Below are positions 1 to 7,634 of a stretch of 64,000 nt of DNA, one piece after another. Below the pieces are notes generated by a model. The model was given only the letters and a program-made list of their open reading frames with translations. It did not search any database and was not told the origin of the DNA. The stretch is from PLanc-01 sp035342095 (GTDB taxonomy: Bacteria; Planctomycetota; Phycisphaerae; Sedimentisphaerales; Anaerobacaceae): positions 1-64,000 of the forward strand of contig DAOQWL010000004.1 in the NCBI GenBank assembly GCA_035342095.1, given 5' to 3'. How positions within the stretch are numbered: the first letter of the stretch is position 1; every line of letters begins with the position of its first letter. Both the position numbers and the translations under genes were made by a program.

Positions 1-24
1 TCCGACGCGACAACGACGCGGCCG

Positions 25-990
25 CTACATGACGGATTTCACGCGATTGCCCTGGTCGCATCCCAGAGCCTGCTCAAGCTGCTTTGCGGCCTCTGCGTAG
101 TCGCTGCGGATGAGAGCCTCGACTCCCTGGCGAAAACTCTCTCCCTTGGCCTCTCCTGCGTTTTCCTCCGCAATGAGCCAATCCGGGGTTGTCGTGGGCG
201 CCGCGCCCGGCCGCTTGTCCACGACGACAAAGCCGTCGGGAATCGTGATTTCCCAGGTGCCGGCCGGAGGCTCCTCGTAACCCAGTTCCGTGTTGCCGAT
301 GGCCATGGGCAGCTTCGTCTCGGGATCGACGTAGCATGCTCTGCTCATGTACGGCCACCATACCTTGTGGGCCCGCCGGCCCTGGTACTCGCTGTTCTCT
401 TCCAGGATCTTGCCCTCCTGCAGGAGGTTGTCAAAGGCCTTTCCCAACTGGCCGACCCACTGGTACTGCCTTTCCCTGCGGTCGTAGAGGATCACCGCCT
501 TCTTCTCCTGACGATACACGGCGGTGGACTCGCCGTCCTCGATCACCATCGAAGGAGCGCCCGGATGTTCCTCGATCACCGAAGACGGATTCTGTTGCCG
601 ATAGCGGACTTGATAGCCGTCCTCCCCGATCTCGATCCATCGTTCATCATTGATTTCGCCTGCCTCGTCACGTCCGATGATGTGCAGGAATCGGACGTTC
701 TGGAGGGCCTCGACCGTCTGCTCGATGGCATAGGCGGGCGTGTTGAGCCGGCCCCAGAACACGATCGACAGCGCCGCCACCGCGATCACCGCCGCGACGG
801 AGGTCAACTTTGCGATTGGATTCCTCATGATTCTTCTCCTTATGTCCGGCTCGTGGAGAACCGGTCTCGTGCTGGTGAATTCCTCGTGTGTGTCTATGAC
901 TTCCGCCCACAGTCGGTCGCGGAACGTCGAGCCGGCGGTGAACCGCAGTTTTCGTCGGATGGCCTCTTCGACTTTTCTTTTCGGTTTCAT
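25..990 (-). CDS. Membrane-anchored ECF partner (putative anti-sigma/LolA-like sensor), paralog 1
   Basis: This 321-residue protein has a basic cytosolic N-terminus of about 58 residues, one transmembrane segment (about residues 59-79, rich in A/V/I, ending FWGRL), and a large extracytoplasmic part. Its start overlaps the stop of the upstream sigma factor by four bases (ATGA, 987-990), so the two are translationally coupled. The outer region (from AIEQTVEALQNVRFLHI) resembles the LolA/RseB-like folds that sense envelope state. The last 35 or so residues (FRQGVEALIRSDYAEAAKQL) look like one TPR-type helix pair. By position and topology it probably controls the sigma factor, but no canonical zinc anti-sigma motif (HxxxCxxC) is present. 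It is the most divergent of the three partners in the window. The stop is inside the window, so the gene is complete. Confidence 0.75.
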   Translation of the reverse strand: MKPKRKVEEAIRRKLRFTAGSTFRDRLWAEVIDTHEEFTSTRPVLHEPDIRRRIMRNPIAKLTSVAAVIAVAALSIVFWGRLNTPAYAIEQTVEALQNVRFLHIIGRDEAGEINDERWIEIGEDGYQVRYRQQNPSSVIEEHPGAPSMVIEDGESTAVYRQEKKAVILYDRRERQYQWVGQLGKAFDNLLQEGKILEENSEYQGRRAHKVWWPYMSRACYVDPETKLPMAIGNTELGYEEPPAGTWEITIPDGFVVVDKRPGAAPTTTPDWLIAEENAGEAKGESFRQGVEALIRSDYAEAAKQLEQALGCDQGNRVKSVM

Positions 991-1523
991 TCGTCCACCT
1001 CGCCGTTCAACATCGACCGCAGGTGGTTCAGGCCGTACCGGTAGCGGCCCTGAACCGTGTTGATCGAAACCTGTTGCATCTTTGCGATATCGCGGAACTT
1101 CATGTCGGCCGTCAGTCGCAGCAGTACGACTTCCCGCTGCTCCTCGGGCAACTGGGCGATGACCTGGCTGAGCCGCCCGGCCTGCTCGGTGAAGATCACC
1201 GTGTCCGCAGGTGTCGCCGTGGCGTTCTCTGGCGGGGCAAGCCCCACCCTACGTGCTCTGCACCGTCGCCTCTGGTAATCCCGCACGCGGTTGACGACGC
1301 TGGTGGCCAGGTAGCCGCTCAGACTGCCGCGAAGGCGAAAGCTCGGCGCGGATTTGGCGAACGAGACGAACACGTCGTGCACGAGGTCCTGTGTCGCACT
1401 TGCGTCGTTCAGCAGGCCCGCCGCCATGGTCAGCATCGAATCGAGATACTTCTCATAGATTCGCGCCAGCGCGTCGCGGCTGCCCCGCCGGAACATCCAC
1501 TTGAGCAATTCATCTTCCAGCAT
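987..1523 (-). CDS. ECF-type RNA polymerase sigma factor, paralog 1
   Basis: 178 residues, normal for a minimal ECF sigma factor. Region 2 is visible at about residues 10-75 (ARIYEKYLDSMLTMAAGLL, then DLVHDVFVSFAKSAPSF). Region 4 is at about 120-172 (LPEEQREVVLLRLTADMKFRDIAKMQ, with the recognition helix VSINTVQGRYRYGLNHLR). It begins MLEDELLKW, the same as its two paralogs MMEDRLLIW and MIEDEVLKW, which fixes the start. It lies upstream of, and overlaps, its membrane partner. A promoter with the same architecture as those of the other two copies lies 37 nt upstream of the ATG, suggesting autoregulation or shared control. Confidence 0.92.
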   Translation of the reverse strand: MLEDELLKWMFRRGSRDALARIYEKYLDSMLTMAAGLLNDASATQDLVHDVFVSFAKSAPSFRLRGSLSGYLATSVVNRVRDYQRRRCRARRVGLAPPENATATPADTVIFTEQAGRLSQVIAQLPEEQREVVLLRLTADMKFRDIAKMQQVSINTVQGRYRYGLNHLRSMLNGEVDE

Positions 1524-1560
1524 CGTTGCCCGCTCACAGGTTCAAAAACGGCCATTTTCA

Positions 1561-1588
1561 CCCTGTACCACGCTCGGCTCGCGAATTT
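1561..1588 (-). promoter_or_regulatory. Putative promoter of sigma paralog 1 (AAA-N18-TACAGGG)
   Basis: On the minus strand an AAA element is separated by exactly 18 bases from TACAGGG, which is preceded by TGG (extended -10-like TGnTAC). The same arrangement occurs upstream of the other two sigma/partner operons at almost the same distance from the start codon. Confidence 0.55.
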
Positions 1589-1742
1589 AGTATACCGTCG
1601 GCGGATTTCCCCCGCGCAAAAGAAAAGGCCCTTCACGGAATTCCGGGGATCGCTCAGTGTCATCGGAGGGACACGTCTGTCTGTGCGTCGGCGTAGGACC
1701 GTTCGATGTGTCCCTGGCGGAGCGTTGCGTCGGGCGAGGCCC

Positions 1743-1864
1743 GTTTGGAGTACCGCCTTCAGGCGGGTTGAAGAGTCTTACGGCGCAGCCGGTTCTTCTC
1801 CAGACGACCCCAGGATACGAAGCCCGTCGCACTGTTGGACCCGCGTAAACGCGGTACTCCAAAC
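1743..1864. repeat. 122-bp intergenic element with 14-bp perfect terminal inverted repeats
   Basis: The ends GTTTGGAGTACCGC (1743-1756) and GCGGTACTCCAAAC (1851-1864) are perfect inverted repeats. Each arm continues into its own small hairpin (CCGCCTTCAGGCGG and CCGCGTAAACGCGG). There is no open reading frame of note inside. The 615-base gap 1524-2138 otherwise holds only the sigma promoter, a short hairpin at 1867-1888 and the terminator at 2073-2101. Confidence 0.75.
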
Positions 1865-1866
1865 AA

Positions 1867-1888
1867 GGCACGCCCGAAGCGGTCGTGC
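1867..1888. repeat. Short hairpin shared with the 319-bp element
   Basis: This 22-base stretch (starting GGCACGCCC, ending GTCGTGC; stem GCACG/CGTGC) also occurs inside both copies of the long element (near 18518 and 57788) with only one or two changes. It may be a remnant of that element or an independently mobile hairpin module. Confidence 0.5.
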
Positions 1889-2072
1889 GAGGGGAGTTTA
1901 TCGCATTGCGGCCTCCGGTTGAACGCGAACGAAGCGTTCGCCTGTGGGACCGGACGCGGCAGGGGGCGTGCAACGCCCCTTTTGTGCCGGTGGCTCAACG
2001 CGCCAAACTCCCGACGCGAAGCGTCGGAATCCGTATTTGTCCGCTTGGCAATTCTGTGACGAACCAAACGAG

Positions 2073-2101
2073 AAAAGGCCGAACCCTTGCTGATCCGGCC
2101 T
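2073..2101 (-). terminator. Rho-independent terminator for the second sigma/partner operon
   Basis: On the minus strand a stem AAGGCCGG...TCGGCCTT is followed by TTT. It lies 38 bases beyond the stop of the partner gene at 2139. Confidence 0.6.
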
Positions 2102-2138
2102 TGTGCATGACTTCGCCGCCCTGTGAATCGATGCTGAC

Positions 2139-3365
2139 TCAGATGCCGCCGGAGACCACGAATCGACCGAGAGTCTCGTCGTATTGCACGCGGATCTCCT
2201 TGCCGTCAGTTCCTCGACCCTTCCATTTGATCTGACAGGGGACTCGCCAGACGCCGGATTCGTCTTTGAACGGTTCACCCACCTCTATGATTGTCAACCC
2301 GCCCATGTGCGTGTCGATGGCCTCTCGGGTCCCGGCGGGGAGTTTCGCCAAACCGGGAGCGTATTTGAGCATCTCGTCCCAATTCTGCTTGCTGCACGCC
2401 TGAAGGAACAACGTGACAGTCTCTTTGATTTGCGGTTGTGCCGCCTTCTCCTGTTCTGTCAGAGCCAAGGGCTCGGTCTCTTCTTGTCGAGCCTGGGCGG
2501 TTCTCGGGTCCTCTCCCGGCGTATAGTCGGCCGGGATATTCGGCTCGAAGAGGCTCTCGTCCAGTTGGGCGTTCCACTCGAAGTTCTCCATGACGAACTT
2601 CTGTGGTTTCATCCGACCGCCTTCCGTTTCCCGCATTTCCACCTCGATGCGAACGGGCAGATTCGTTTCCACGTTCACCCAGAGGCGTAGGACGCCGTCG
2701 CTGCCGACAAACTCCGGCCGGCTGCATTCGATTCCCTCGGCGACGACCCCGTTGATCGTGGCCCGACCCAGCTTCGTGTAATCGCCGGAGAGGATCGTCT
2801 TGAGCCAGGTCCTCGGATCGTCGGGGGCACGTCCCATCGCGGCCTCTCTCTCGGAGAGATCGAAATGCCAGTACTTCTTCTGGTCCACGCGGATTTGATA
2901 GGCTACCTTCTTCTGGGGGAGCCTGTATTTGATGGCCATCAGCTCGCCGTTCATGAAGATGTCGGACCGGGTCCCGTAGTCGCCTGCCACGTAGTTCCTC
3001 GAGGGCATCACGAGCGGCTGTCCCTGCCCTTCGGCGATCTCCGCCGTCATGTCGAAAATGACGACGGGGACCTGCTCTGTTCTATCGAGGACCTCCGCCC
3101 AGACCACGCCGGATGTGCGACCAGTGCCCAGAAACTCGGACAACCCCAGGATCACGGCCAGAACGACGACCGCCGCCAAAGCCAATTTGACGTATGAATT
3201 CTTCATGATGATATTCCTCACGCTCGGCCGTGCTGTGGCCGAGATCCGATCCGTTGCCTCTTCATGGGCCTTCAGCACCGTCTCCAGCACGGCTCTGTCC
3301 GTGTCGGGATTCGTGCCGACGGCCGCTTTGTCGATGAAACGTCTTATGTCGTCTGCTGGTCTCAT
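2139..3365 (-). CDS. Membrane-anchored ECF partner (putative anti-sigma/LolA-like sensor), paralog 2
   Basis: 408 residues from the ATG that overlaps the sigma stop (ATGA at 3362-3365). The open frame extends further upstream, but only inside the sigma gene. There is a cytosolic N-terminus of about 50 residues and a TM segment (KLALAAVVVLAVILGLSEF). An extracytoplasmic domain follows, containing GRTSGVVWAEV and, near residue 270, FEWNAQLDESLFEPNIPADY. Both signatures recur in paralog 3. A C-terminal extension of about 110 residues (KETVTLFLQACSKQNWDEML onward) resembles NTF2/SnoaL-like folds and is absent from paralog 3. The domain between looks like the lipoprotein-carrier (LolA/LolB-like) fold. 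The role as sigma regulator is inferred from coupling and topology only. Confidence 0.75.
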   Translation of the reverse strand: MRPADDIRRFIDKAAVGTNPDTDRAVLETVLKAHEEATDRISATARPSVRNIIMKNSYVKLALAAVVVLAVILGLSEFLGTGRTSGVVWAEVLDRTEQVPVVIFDMTAEIAEGQGQPLVMPSRNYVAGDYGTRSDIFMNGELMAIKYRLPQKKVAYQIRVDQKKYWHFDLSEREAAMGRAPDDPRTWLKTILSGDYTKLGRATINGVVAEGIECSRPEFVGSDGVLRLWVNVETNLPVRIEVEMRETEGGRMKPQKFVMENFEWNAQLDESLFEPNIPADYTPGEDPRTAQARQEETEPLALTEQEKAAQPQIKETVTLFLQACSKQNWDEMLKYAPGLAKLPAGTREAIDTHMGGLTIIEVGEPFKDESGVWRVPCQIKWKGRGTDGKEIRVQYDETLGRFVVSGGI

Positions 3366-3907
3366 GTTTCGAGCTCGCCATTCAAGAGCGACCGCAGTTT
3401 CGTCATGCCGTACCGGTATCGGCCTTGGATAGTGTTGATCGATGCGTTCTGAATCGCCGCGATCTGGCGGAAGGTCAGATCGCCCTCCATGTACAGACCG
3501 ATCACCTCCCGCTGCTCGTAGGGGATCTGAGCCATCGCTTCGCTCAACGAACGAAGCTCTTCGTTCAGGATGGCCCACTGTTCCGGCCTCTTGGCCCCAA
3601 ACACGATCTGTTCCGCCCCGTCGAGGCCGGAGGTCTCATGCCTCGCCGAATCGCGCCTGCGATTGCGAAACCGATTGGCGACGCAGGTCACGAGGTACTT
3701 CTTGAGATCGCCGGTCGGTCTGATCCTGCTGCCGGTCTGGGCGAAACTCACGAAGACGTCCTGGACGACGTCCTCGGCAGTATGGACCTCGCCCGCCAGC
3801 GAGACGGCCAGCTTGAGCAGATCGAGCCTGTACTTCTCGTAGATCCGCCGCAGGGCGTCCTGGCTGCCGCGCTTGAATCGCCAGATCAGTAGCCGGTCTT
3901 CCATCAT
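3362..3907 (-). CDS. ECF-type RNA polymerase sigma factor, paralog 2
   Basis: 181 residues starting MMEDRLLIWRFKRGSQDAL. The open frame extends about 30 codons upstream, but alignment with the two paralogs and the promoter at 3941-3969 rule that extension out; the second ATG (3904) is equally possible. Region 2 contains YEKYRLDLLKLAVSLAGEV and AEDVVQDVFVSFAQ. Region 4 contains IPYEQREVIGLYMEGDLTFRQIAAIQ and the helix ASINTIQGRYRYGMTKLRSLL. It is coupled to the partner gene by ATGA. It is transcribed divergently from the PQQ protein at 4081. Confidence 0.9.
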   Translation of the reverse strand: MMEDRLLIWRFKRGSQDALRRIYEKYRLDLLKLAVSLAGEVHTAEDVVQDVFVSFAQTGSRIRPTGDLKKYLVTCVANRFRNRRRDSARHETSGLDGAEQIVFGAKRPEQWAILNEELRSLSEAMAQIPYEQREVIGLYMEGDLTFRQIAAIQNASINTIQGRYRYGMTKLRSLLNGELET

Positions 3908-3940
3908 TGAACGCATCGTACCACAGAAAGATCTTTCTTT

Positions 3941-3969
3941 CCCTGTAGCACACCGAGCCCAGCGGTTTT
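3941..3969 (-). promoter_or_regulatory. Putative promoter of sigma paralog 2 (AAAA-N18-TACAGGG)
   Basis: Minus strand: AAAA, 18 bases, then TACAGGG preceded by TGC. It matches the spacing of the promoters at 1561-1588 and 7093-7121. The GGG ends 33 nt from the first ATG. Confidence 0.55.
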
Positions 3970-3991
3970 CGTATCGCGGGGAATCGATTTC

Positions 3992-4000
3992 TGCCATAAT
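3992..4000 (+). promoter_or_regulatory. Weak extended -10 candidate for the PQQ protein gene
   Basis: TGCCATAAT has the TGn plus -10 layout (CATAAT at 3995-4000). No good -35 is visible. It would give a leader of about 75 nt before the ATG at 4081. Confidence 0.3.
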
Positions 4001-4080
4001 GGTGGTTGCGTCCGCCTCCCGGTGAAGGGCGGTGTCGGATGCTATCGCGGTTCTGTGGAGTGGGTAGGGTAGGAGAGTTC

Positions 4081-5601
4081 ATGCGATTGAGACGTTGCTC
4101 ATCGATTGTAGTCTTCTCTGCAATGGTGGTTCTCTCGTTCAGTCTGACGGTGCAGGGCGAACAGGCGAAGGCCAACTGGAGTCGATTCCGCGGCCCCAAC
4201 GGGCAGGGCGTCGCGCAGGCGGACCGCATTCCCGTTCAGTTTGGCCCGGACTCGAACGTTCTGTGGAAGACCGCCATCCCGGCGGGGCACTCGTCTCCCG
4301 TCGTCTGGGAGAACCGCATCTTCCTGACCTCCTTCGATCGGGGGAACCAAAGAGAACTCGCCACGATCGCTGTGAATCGCGACAATGGCGAAATCCTCTG
4401 GAAACGGGTCGTCCAGGCCCAGACGGAAGGGAGCTTCCATGCCCTGAACAACGCCGCGTCCTCCACGCCGGTGGTGGACGACAAGCATGTCTACGTCTAT
4501 TTCGGGACCTATGGGCTGATCTGCTACGATCATGCGGGAACCGAGGTCTGGCAGCGCAAGCTCGACATGCCTCCCAGCAAGTACGGCGTCGCGACCTCGC
4601 CCATCTTGTACAGGGACAACGTGATCCTGATCCAGGATGGTGACAGCGGTTCCTCCCGTCTGCTCGCGATCCGTCGGGACACCGGTGAAACGGCCTGGCA
4701 AGCGCCGCGACCCCTATTCCGGGCCGGCTGGTCCACTCCCATGATCTGGCGCCACGGGGAGGTGGACGAGTTGATCGTGCTGGGCTCTCGACGACTGACC
4801 TCCTACGATCCCGCTACGGGCGAGGAGATCTGGTGGGCCGGCGGCTTCTCCGACGAGACGGTCGGCGTCCCTGTGACAGGGGAAGGGCTCCTGTTTGCCG
4901 GCGCCGCGGCCTTGGGCGGACGCGGAGACACCGACCTGGATGCGGCTGCGACCTGGAAGATGACCGTCGGGGAGTTCGACCGAAATCACGACAACCAGAT
5001 CCAGCGGGACGAGATGACGGAAGGCTTTGCCTTCATTCAGCGGCCGGAACTGCCCAAGGACAATCCAGGCTACGGATTGCCCGTCCACGACATGGACGTT
5101 TTGCTGAGGATCTTCGATCAGGACAAGAACCAGGTCATCAGCGAAGCGGAATGGATGCAGGCGATGGCGAGCTTTGCCGCCAAGAGTCAGCCTGGTCTGG
5201 CGGCCATTCGCCCCGGCGCGACAGGGGACGCCCGCCCATCGCACGTCGCCTGGGAGATCCATCGCGGCGTTCCCGAGACGCCCTCGCTGCTGTACTGCCA
5301 GGGAAGGCTTTACCTCCTCCGCGACGGCGGGATTCTCACCTGCCTGGAAGCCGCCACCGCCGAGGAACTCTTCCAGGAACGAATCGGGGCATCGGGTCAG
5401 TACATCGCATCTCCCGTTGCCGCCGGCGACAAGATTATCGCGGCCAGCACACGCGGCGTCGTCACGGTCATCCAGGTGGCCGACGAGTTGAAGGTCCTCG
5501 CGAGGAACGACTTCGGCGAGAAGATCTTCGCCACGCCCGCGATTGCCGAGCACAAGATCTACCTGCGAACCGCAGGGCATCTATACGCTTTGGGCGAGTG
5601 A
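4081..5601 (+). CDS. Secreted PQQ-like beta-propeller protein with EF-hand insert
   Basis: 506 residues from an ATG preceded by GGAG; a longer frame starting at 4006 lacks a ribosome site. There is a signal peptide (MRLRRCSSIVVFSAMVVLSFSLTVQG). The mature protein begins NWSRFRGPNGQGVA, the usual opening of planctomycete PQQ/BamB-like propellers. Blade motifs include DNGEILWKRV, DHAGTEVWQRKL, DTGETAWQA and DPATGEEIWWAGG. Between blades two EF-hand-like loops occur (FDRNHDNQIQRDEM and FDQDKNQVISEAEW), so calcium binding is likely. Such proteins are usually periplasmic or surface scaffolds rather than true quinoprotein dehydrogenases; no catalytic residues can be assigned. It is single and convergent with the third sigma operon. 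Confidence 0.85.
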   Translation: MRLRRCSSIVVFSAMVVLSFSLTVQGEQAKANWSRFRGPNGQGVAQADRIPVQFGPDSNVLWKTAIPAGHSSPVVWENRIFLTSFDRGNQRELATIAVNRDNGEILWKRVVQAQTEGSFHALNNAASSTPVVDDKHVYVYFGTYGLICYDHAGTEVWQRKLDMPPSKYGVATSPILYRDNVILIQDGDSGSSRLLAIRRDTGETAWQAPRPLFRAGWSTPMIWRHGEVDELIVLGSRRLTSYDPATGEEIWWAGGFSDETVGVPVTGEGLLFAGAAALGGRGDTDLDAAATWKMTVGEFDRNHDNQIQRDEMTEGFAFIQRPELPKDNPGYGLPVHDMDVLLRIFDQDKNQVISEAEWMQAMASFAAKSQPGLAAIRPGATGDARPSHVAWEIHRGVPETPSLLYCQGRLYLLRDGGILTCLEAATAEELFQERIGASGQYIASPVAAGDKIIAASTRGVVTVIQVADELKVLARNDFGEKIFATPAIAEHKIYLRTAGHLYALGE

Positions 5602-5610
5602 CATGCGCAG

Positions 5611-5639
5611 AAAAAAGGCCGGGCTCCGCTGCCCGGCCT
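5611..5639 (-). terminator. Rho-independent terminator for the third sigma/partner operon
   Basis: On the minus strand a nine-base-pair stem AGGCCGGGC/GCCCGGCCT with a six-base loop is followed by TTTTTT. It lies 28 bases after the partner stop, between two convergent genes. The plus strand has no T-run, so termination there is less sure. Confidence 0.8.
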
Positions 5640-5667
5640 GGAAGACTCGTGTACTCGCGTCTGTCCC

Positions 5668-6516
5668 TCACGGCGAGATGTCGAGGTAGCCCGCCGGGAT
5701 GTTGGGCTCGAACACGCCGTCGTCCAGTTCGGCATCCCACTGGAATTGATCCCAAAGGAATGTGAAACGTCTCCGGCCGTTGTCCCTGGCGTAGTCGCCT
5801 TCGATCTTCACGGGGTAGCCGGTTTCCACGCTTACCCACACTCTCGCCAGAAGGGTCTCCGGCGGGTTCTTGTCTCCGTGGAAAGCGGGGTCCGTGGTCT
5901 CGATTCCCTCGCAGAGCACCCCGTCGATGACTTGCTGACCCAACTCCGTGTGCTTGCAGGACAGGAACCTCTGAACCATGCTGTTGGGGTCCATTCTCAG
6001 CGCATCCGGCATTTCGGGGGCCATCTTGACATAGGATTTGTGAATGTGGTCGACCAGGATCACGGTCTTCGTGTTGCAGTCGCCATAGATGCTGGTGATG
6101 ATCTTGTCTCCTTTGTACTTGTCGAGGCGGGACTGCATGGCGGTGTAGCGGTCGATCCTGTAGTCGAATTCGCTGCCGTGCGGGTCCGGCGTGTCCCGAC
6201 TGACAGCCCGGAAGATGACGCCCCGGCTGGCCTGCACCTTCCTTGCGACGTCGGCCCACACCACGCCGGAAGTGCTGCCCGGACTGAGGAATTCGAACAA
6301 CCCCAATACCACCGCCGCCACGACCACCGCTGCGAGGGCGAACTTCACAACTGGTTTATCCATGAGCAATCTCCTTGCGAATGTCGGTGTCTTCGTTCTT
6401 TCCGTCGGTCCGTGTGCGGCCAGGACGGTGCGGTGCATGCGGCCGTACGTCTCGTCGCCCGCGCGGACCTCCAAGTCTTTCCTGACGATGTCTTCGAATC
6501 GGTCTTTCGTATTCAT
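5668..6516 (-). CDS. Membrane-anchored ECF partner (putative anti-sigma/LolA-like sensor), paralog 3
   Basis: 282 residues. The N-terminus is cytosolic (MNTKDRFEDIVRKDLEVRAG), followed by one TM segment (VVKFALAAVVVAAVVLGLFEFL) and an extracytoplasmic domain beginning GSTSGVVWADV. It ends FQWDAELDDGVFEPNIPAGY, nearly the same as paralog 2. The fold looks LolA/RseB-like. It starts two bases after the sigma stop. It is the shortest partner, with no C-terminal extension, so it probably shows the core architecture of the family. Confidence 0.75.
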   Translation of the reverse strand: MNTKDRFEDIVRKDLEVRAGDETYGRMHRTVLAAHGPTERTKTPTFARRLLMDKPVVKFALAAVVVAAVVLGLFEFLSPGSTSGVVWADVARKVQASRGVIFRAVSRDTPDPHGSEFDYRIDRYTAMQSRLDKYKGDKIITSIYGDCNTKTVILVDHIHKSYVKMAPEMPDALRMDPNSMVQRFLSCKHTELGQQVIDGVLCEGIETTDPAFHGDKNPPETLLARVWVSVETGYPVKIEGDYARDNGRRRFTFLWDQFQWDAELDDGVFEPNIPAGYLDISP

Positions 6517-6518
6517 TC

Positions 6519-7055
6519 TCAGACCTCACCATCCCAAAGGGCCCTGAGCTTGTCCATTCCATAGCGGTACCGCCCATGAGCCGTGCTGATCGAAATGCCC
6601 TGGAGGCGGGCAATTTCCTTGAGCTTCATGTCGTCCTTGATCTTCAGGACGACGACTTCCCGCTGTTCGTAGGGCAGTTGGGCGAGGGCTGCGGCGAGCC
6701 GTCGGCAGCGTTCGCCGTACACGAGGCGCTCGTCCGGCTCACACAGATCGAGCAGTGTGGCACTCGACCCATCCCGTTGACCCTGCCGAACCCGCTCGCG
6801 GCGAACCCGGTCCCGCACGCGGTTGACCACGCTCGTCGCCAGATACGCCTTGAGGCTGCCGCGGAGCCTGAAATCCCCGGCCCCCTTGGCGAAGGAGACA
6901 AACACGTCCTGCACGACATCCTCAGCCTCATGGGGATCGTTCAGGAGCCCCATCGCGATGCTCAGCAGCAGGTGCACGTACTTCTCGTAGATGCGGGACA
7001 GGGCCTCGCGGCTTCCCCGCTTGAACCGCCATTTCAGGACTTCGTCTTCGATCAT
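6519..7055 (-). CDS. ECF-type RNA polymerase sigma factor, paralog 3
   Basis: 178 residues starting MIEDEVLKWRFKRGSREAL; an upstream in-frame extension of 60 codons is rejected by comparison with the paralogs and because it covers the promoter. Region 2: YEKYVHLLLSIAMGLLNDP and AEDVVQDVFVSFAKGAGDF. Region 4: LPYEQREVVVLKIKDDMKLKEIARLQ with helix ISISTAHGRYRYGMDKLRALW. It heads a two-gene operon with the partner at 5668, ended by a strong terminator. Confidence 0.92.
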   Translation of the reverse strand: MIEDEVLKWRFKRGSREALSRIYEKYVHLLLSIAMGLLNDPHEAEDVVQDVFVSFAKGAGDFRLRGSLKAYLATSVVNRVRDRVRRERVRQGQRDGSSATLLDLCEPDERLVYGERCRRLAAALAQLPYEQREVVVLKIKDDMKLKEIARLQGISISTAHGRYRYGMDKLRALWDGEV

Positions 7056-7092
7056 CGTCAGCTCACAAACCCGGGTCTTCAGAGCGCTCTCA

Positions 7093-7121
7093 CCCCATAA
7101 CACGCCCACGAGGACCATTTT
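7093..7121 (-). promoter_or_regulatory. Putative promoter of sigma paralog 3 (AAAA-N18-TATGGGG)
   Basis: Minus strand: AAAA, 18 bases, then TATGGGG preceded by TGT. The distance to the start codon (37 nt) equals that of paralog 1. Confidence 0.55.
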
Positions 7122-7341
7122 ACACATCGGACGCAAAAAGAATGAGGTCGGACTTGCCAGGCCCGGCCGTGGTGCGAGGAGGGGGCGATCTTGAGGCTGC
7201 TGGCTGTCCTGGGGCGTGTCAACAGACCGGATCATTCAGGTTCCATCGCCCGGGATGTGCCATTCTCGTTTGAAGGAGAATACGCGGCCCTCCAGGGCCA
7301 GTTCTTCATCGATTGCCCTGACGACGCGCGTCCGGTTCCGC

Positions 7342-7370
7342 TTGACCTGCCTGTCGGGGAATGGTATGAT
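7342..7370 (+). promoter_or_regulatory. Strong sigma-70-like promoter with long leader
   Basis: TTGACC (7342-7347), a 17-base spacer, then TATGAT (7365-7370) preceded by TGG (extended -10). The first clear gene downstream starts at 7635, so the transcript would carry a leader of roughly 258 nt. The leader 7377-7634 has only short GC stems and no recognised riboswitch. The whole gap 7122-7634 holds nothing else recognised. Confidence 0.6.
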
Positions 7371-7634
7371 AGAGCATCAGGAATATCGGACGCGCACTGG
7401 ATGCGAGGGTAGACAAACTGGATCGGCAAGATACGTTGACTTTGGCAACGAAGTGTTCGTCATTATGAGTTGTCGGACTTGGCGTTTCGCCGGACGTTGA
7501 CTGCCGCCGACACTCGGCGGGCACGCTCGACAAGGGCCTCCAGACCGTTCAACCGGGGGCATGGAGCGGCCTTGCTGACTGTCCTGGGCAGAGCGGTCCC
7601 GGCGAAAGACGGGGTCCGTACGGGAGGATGGACG

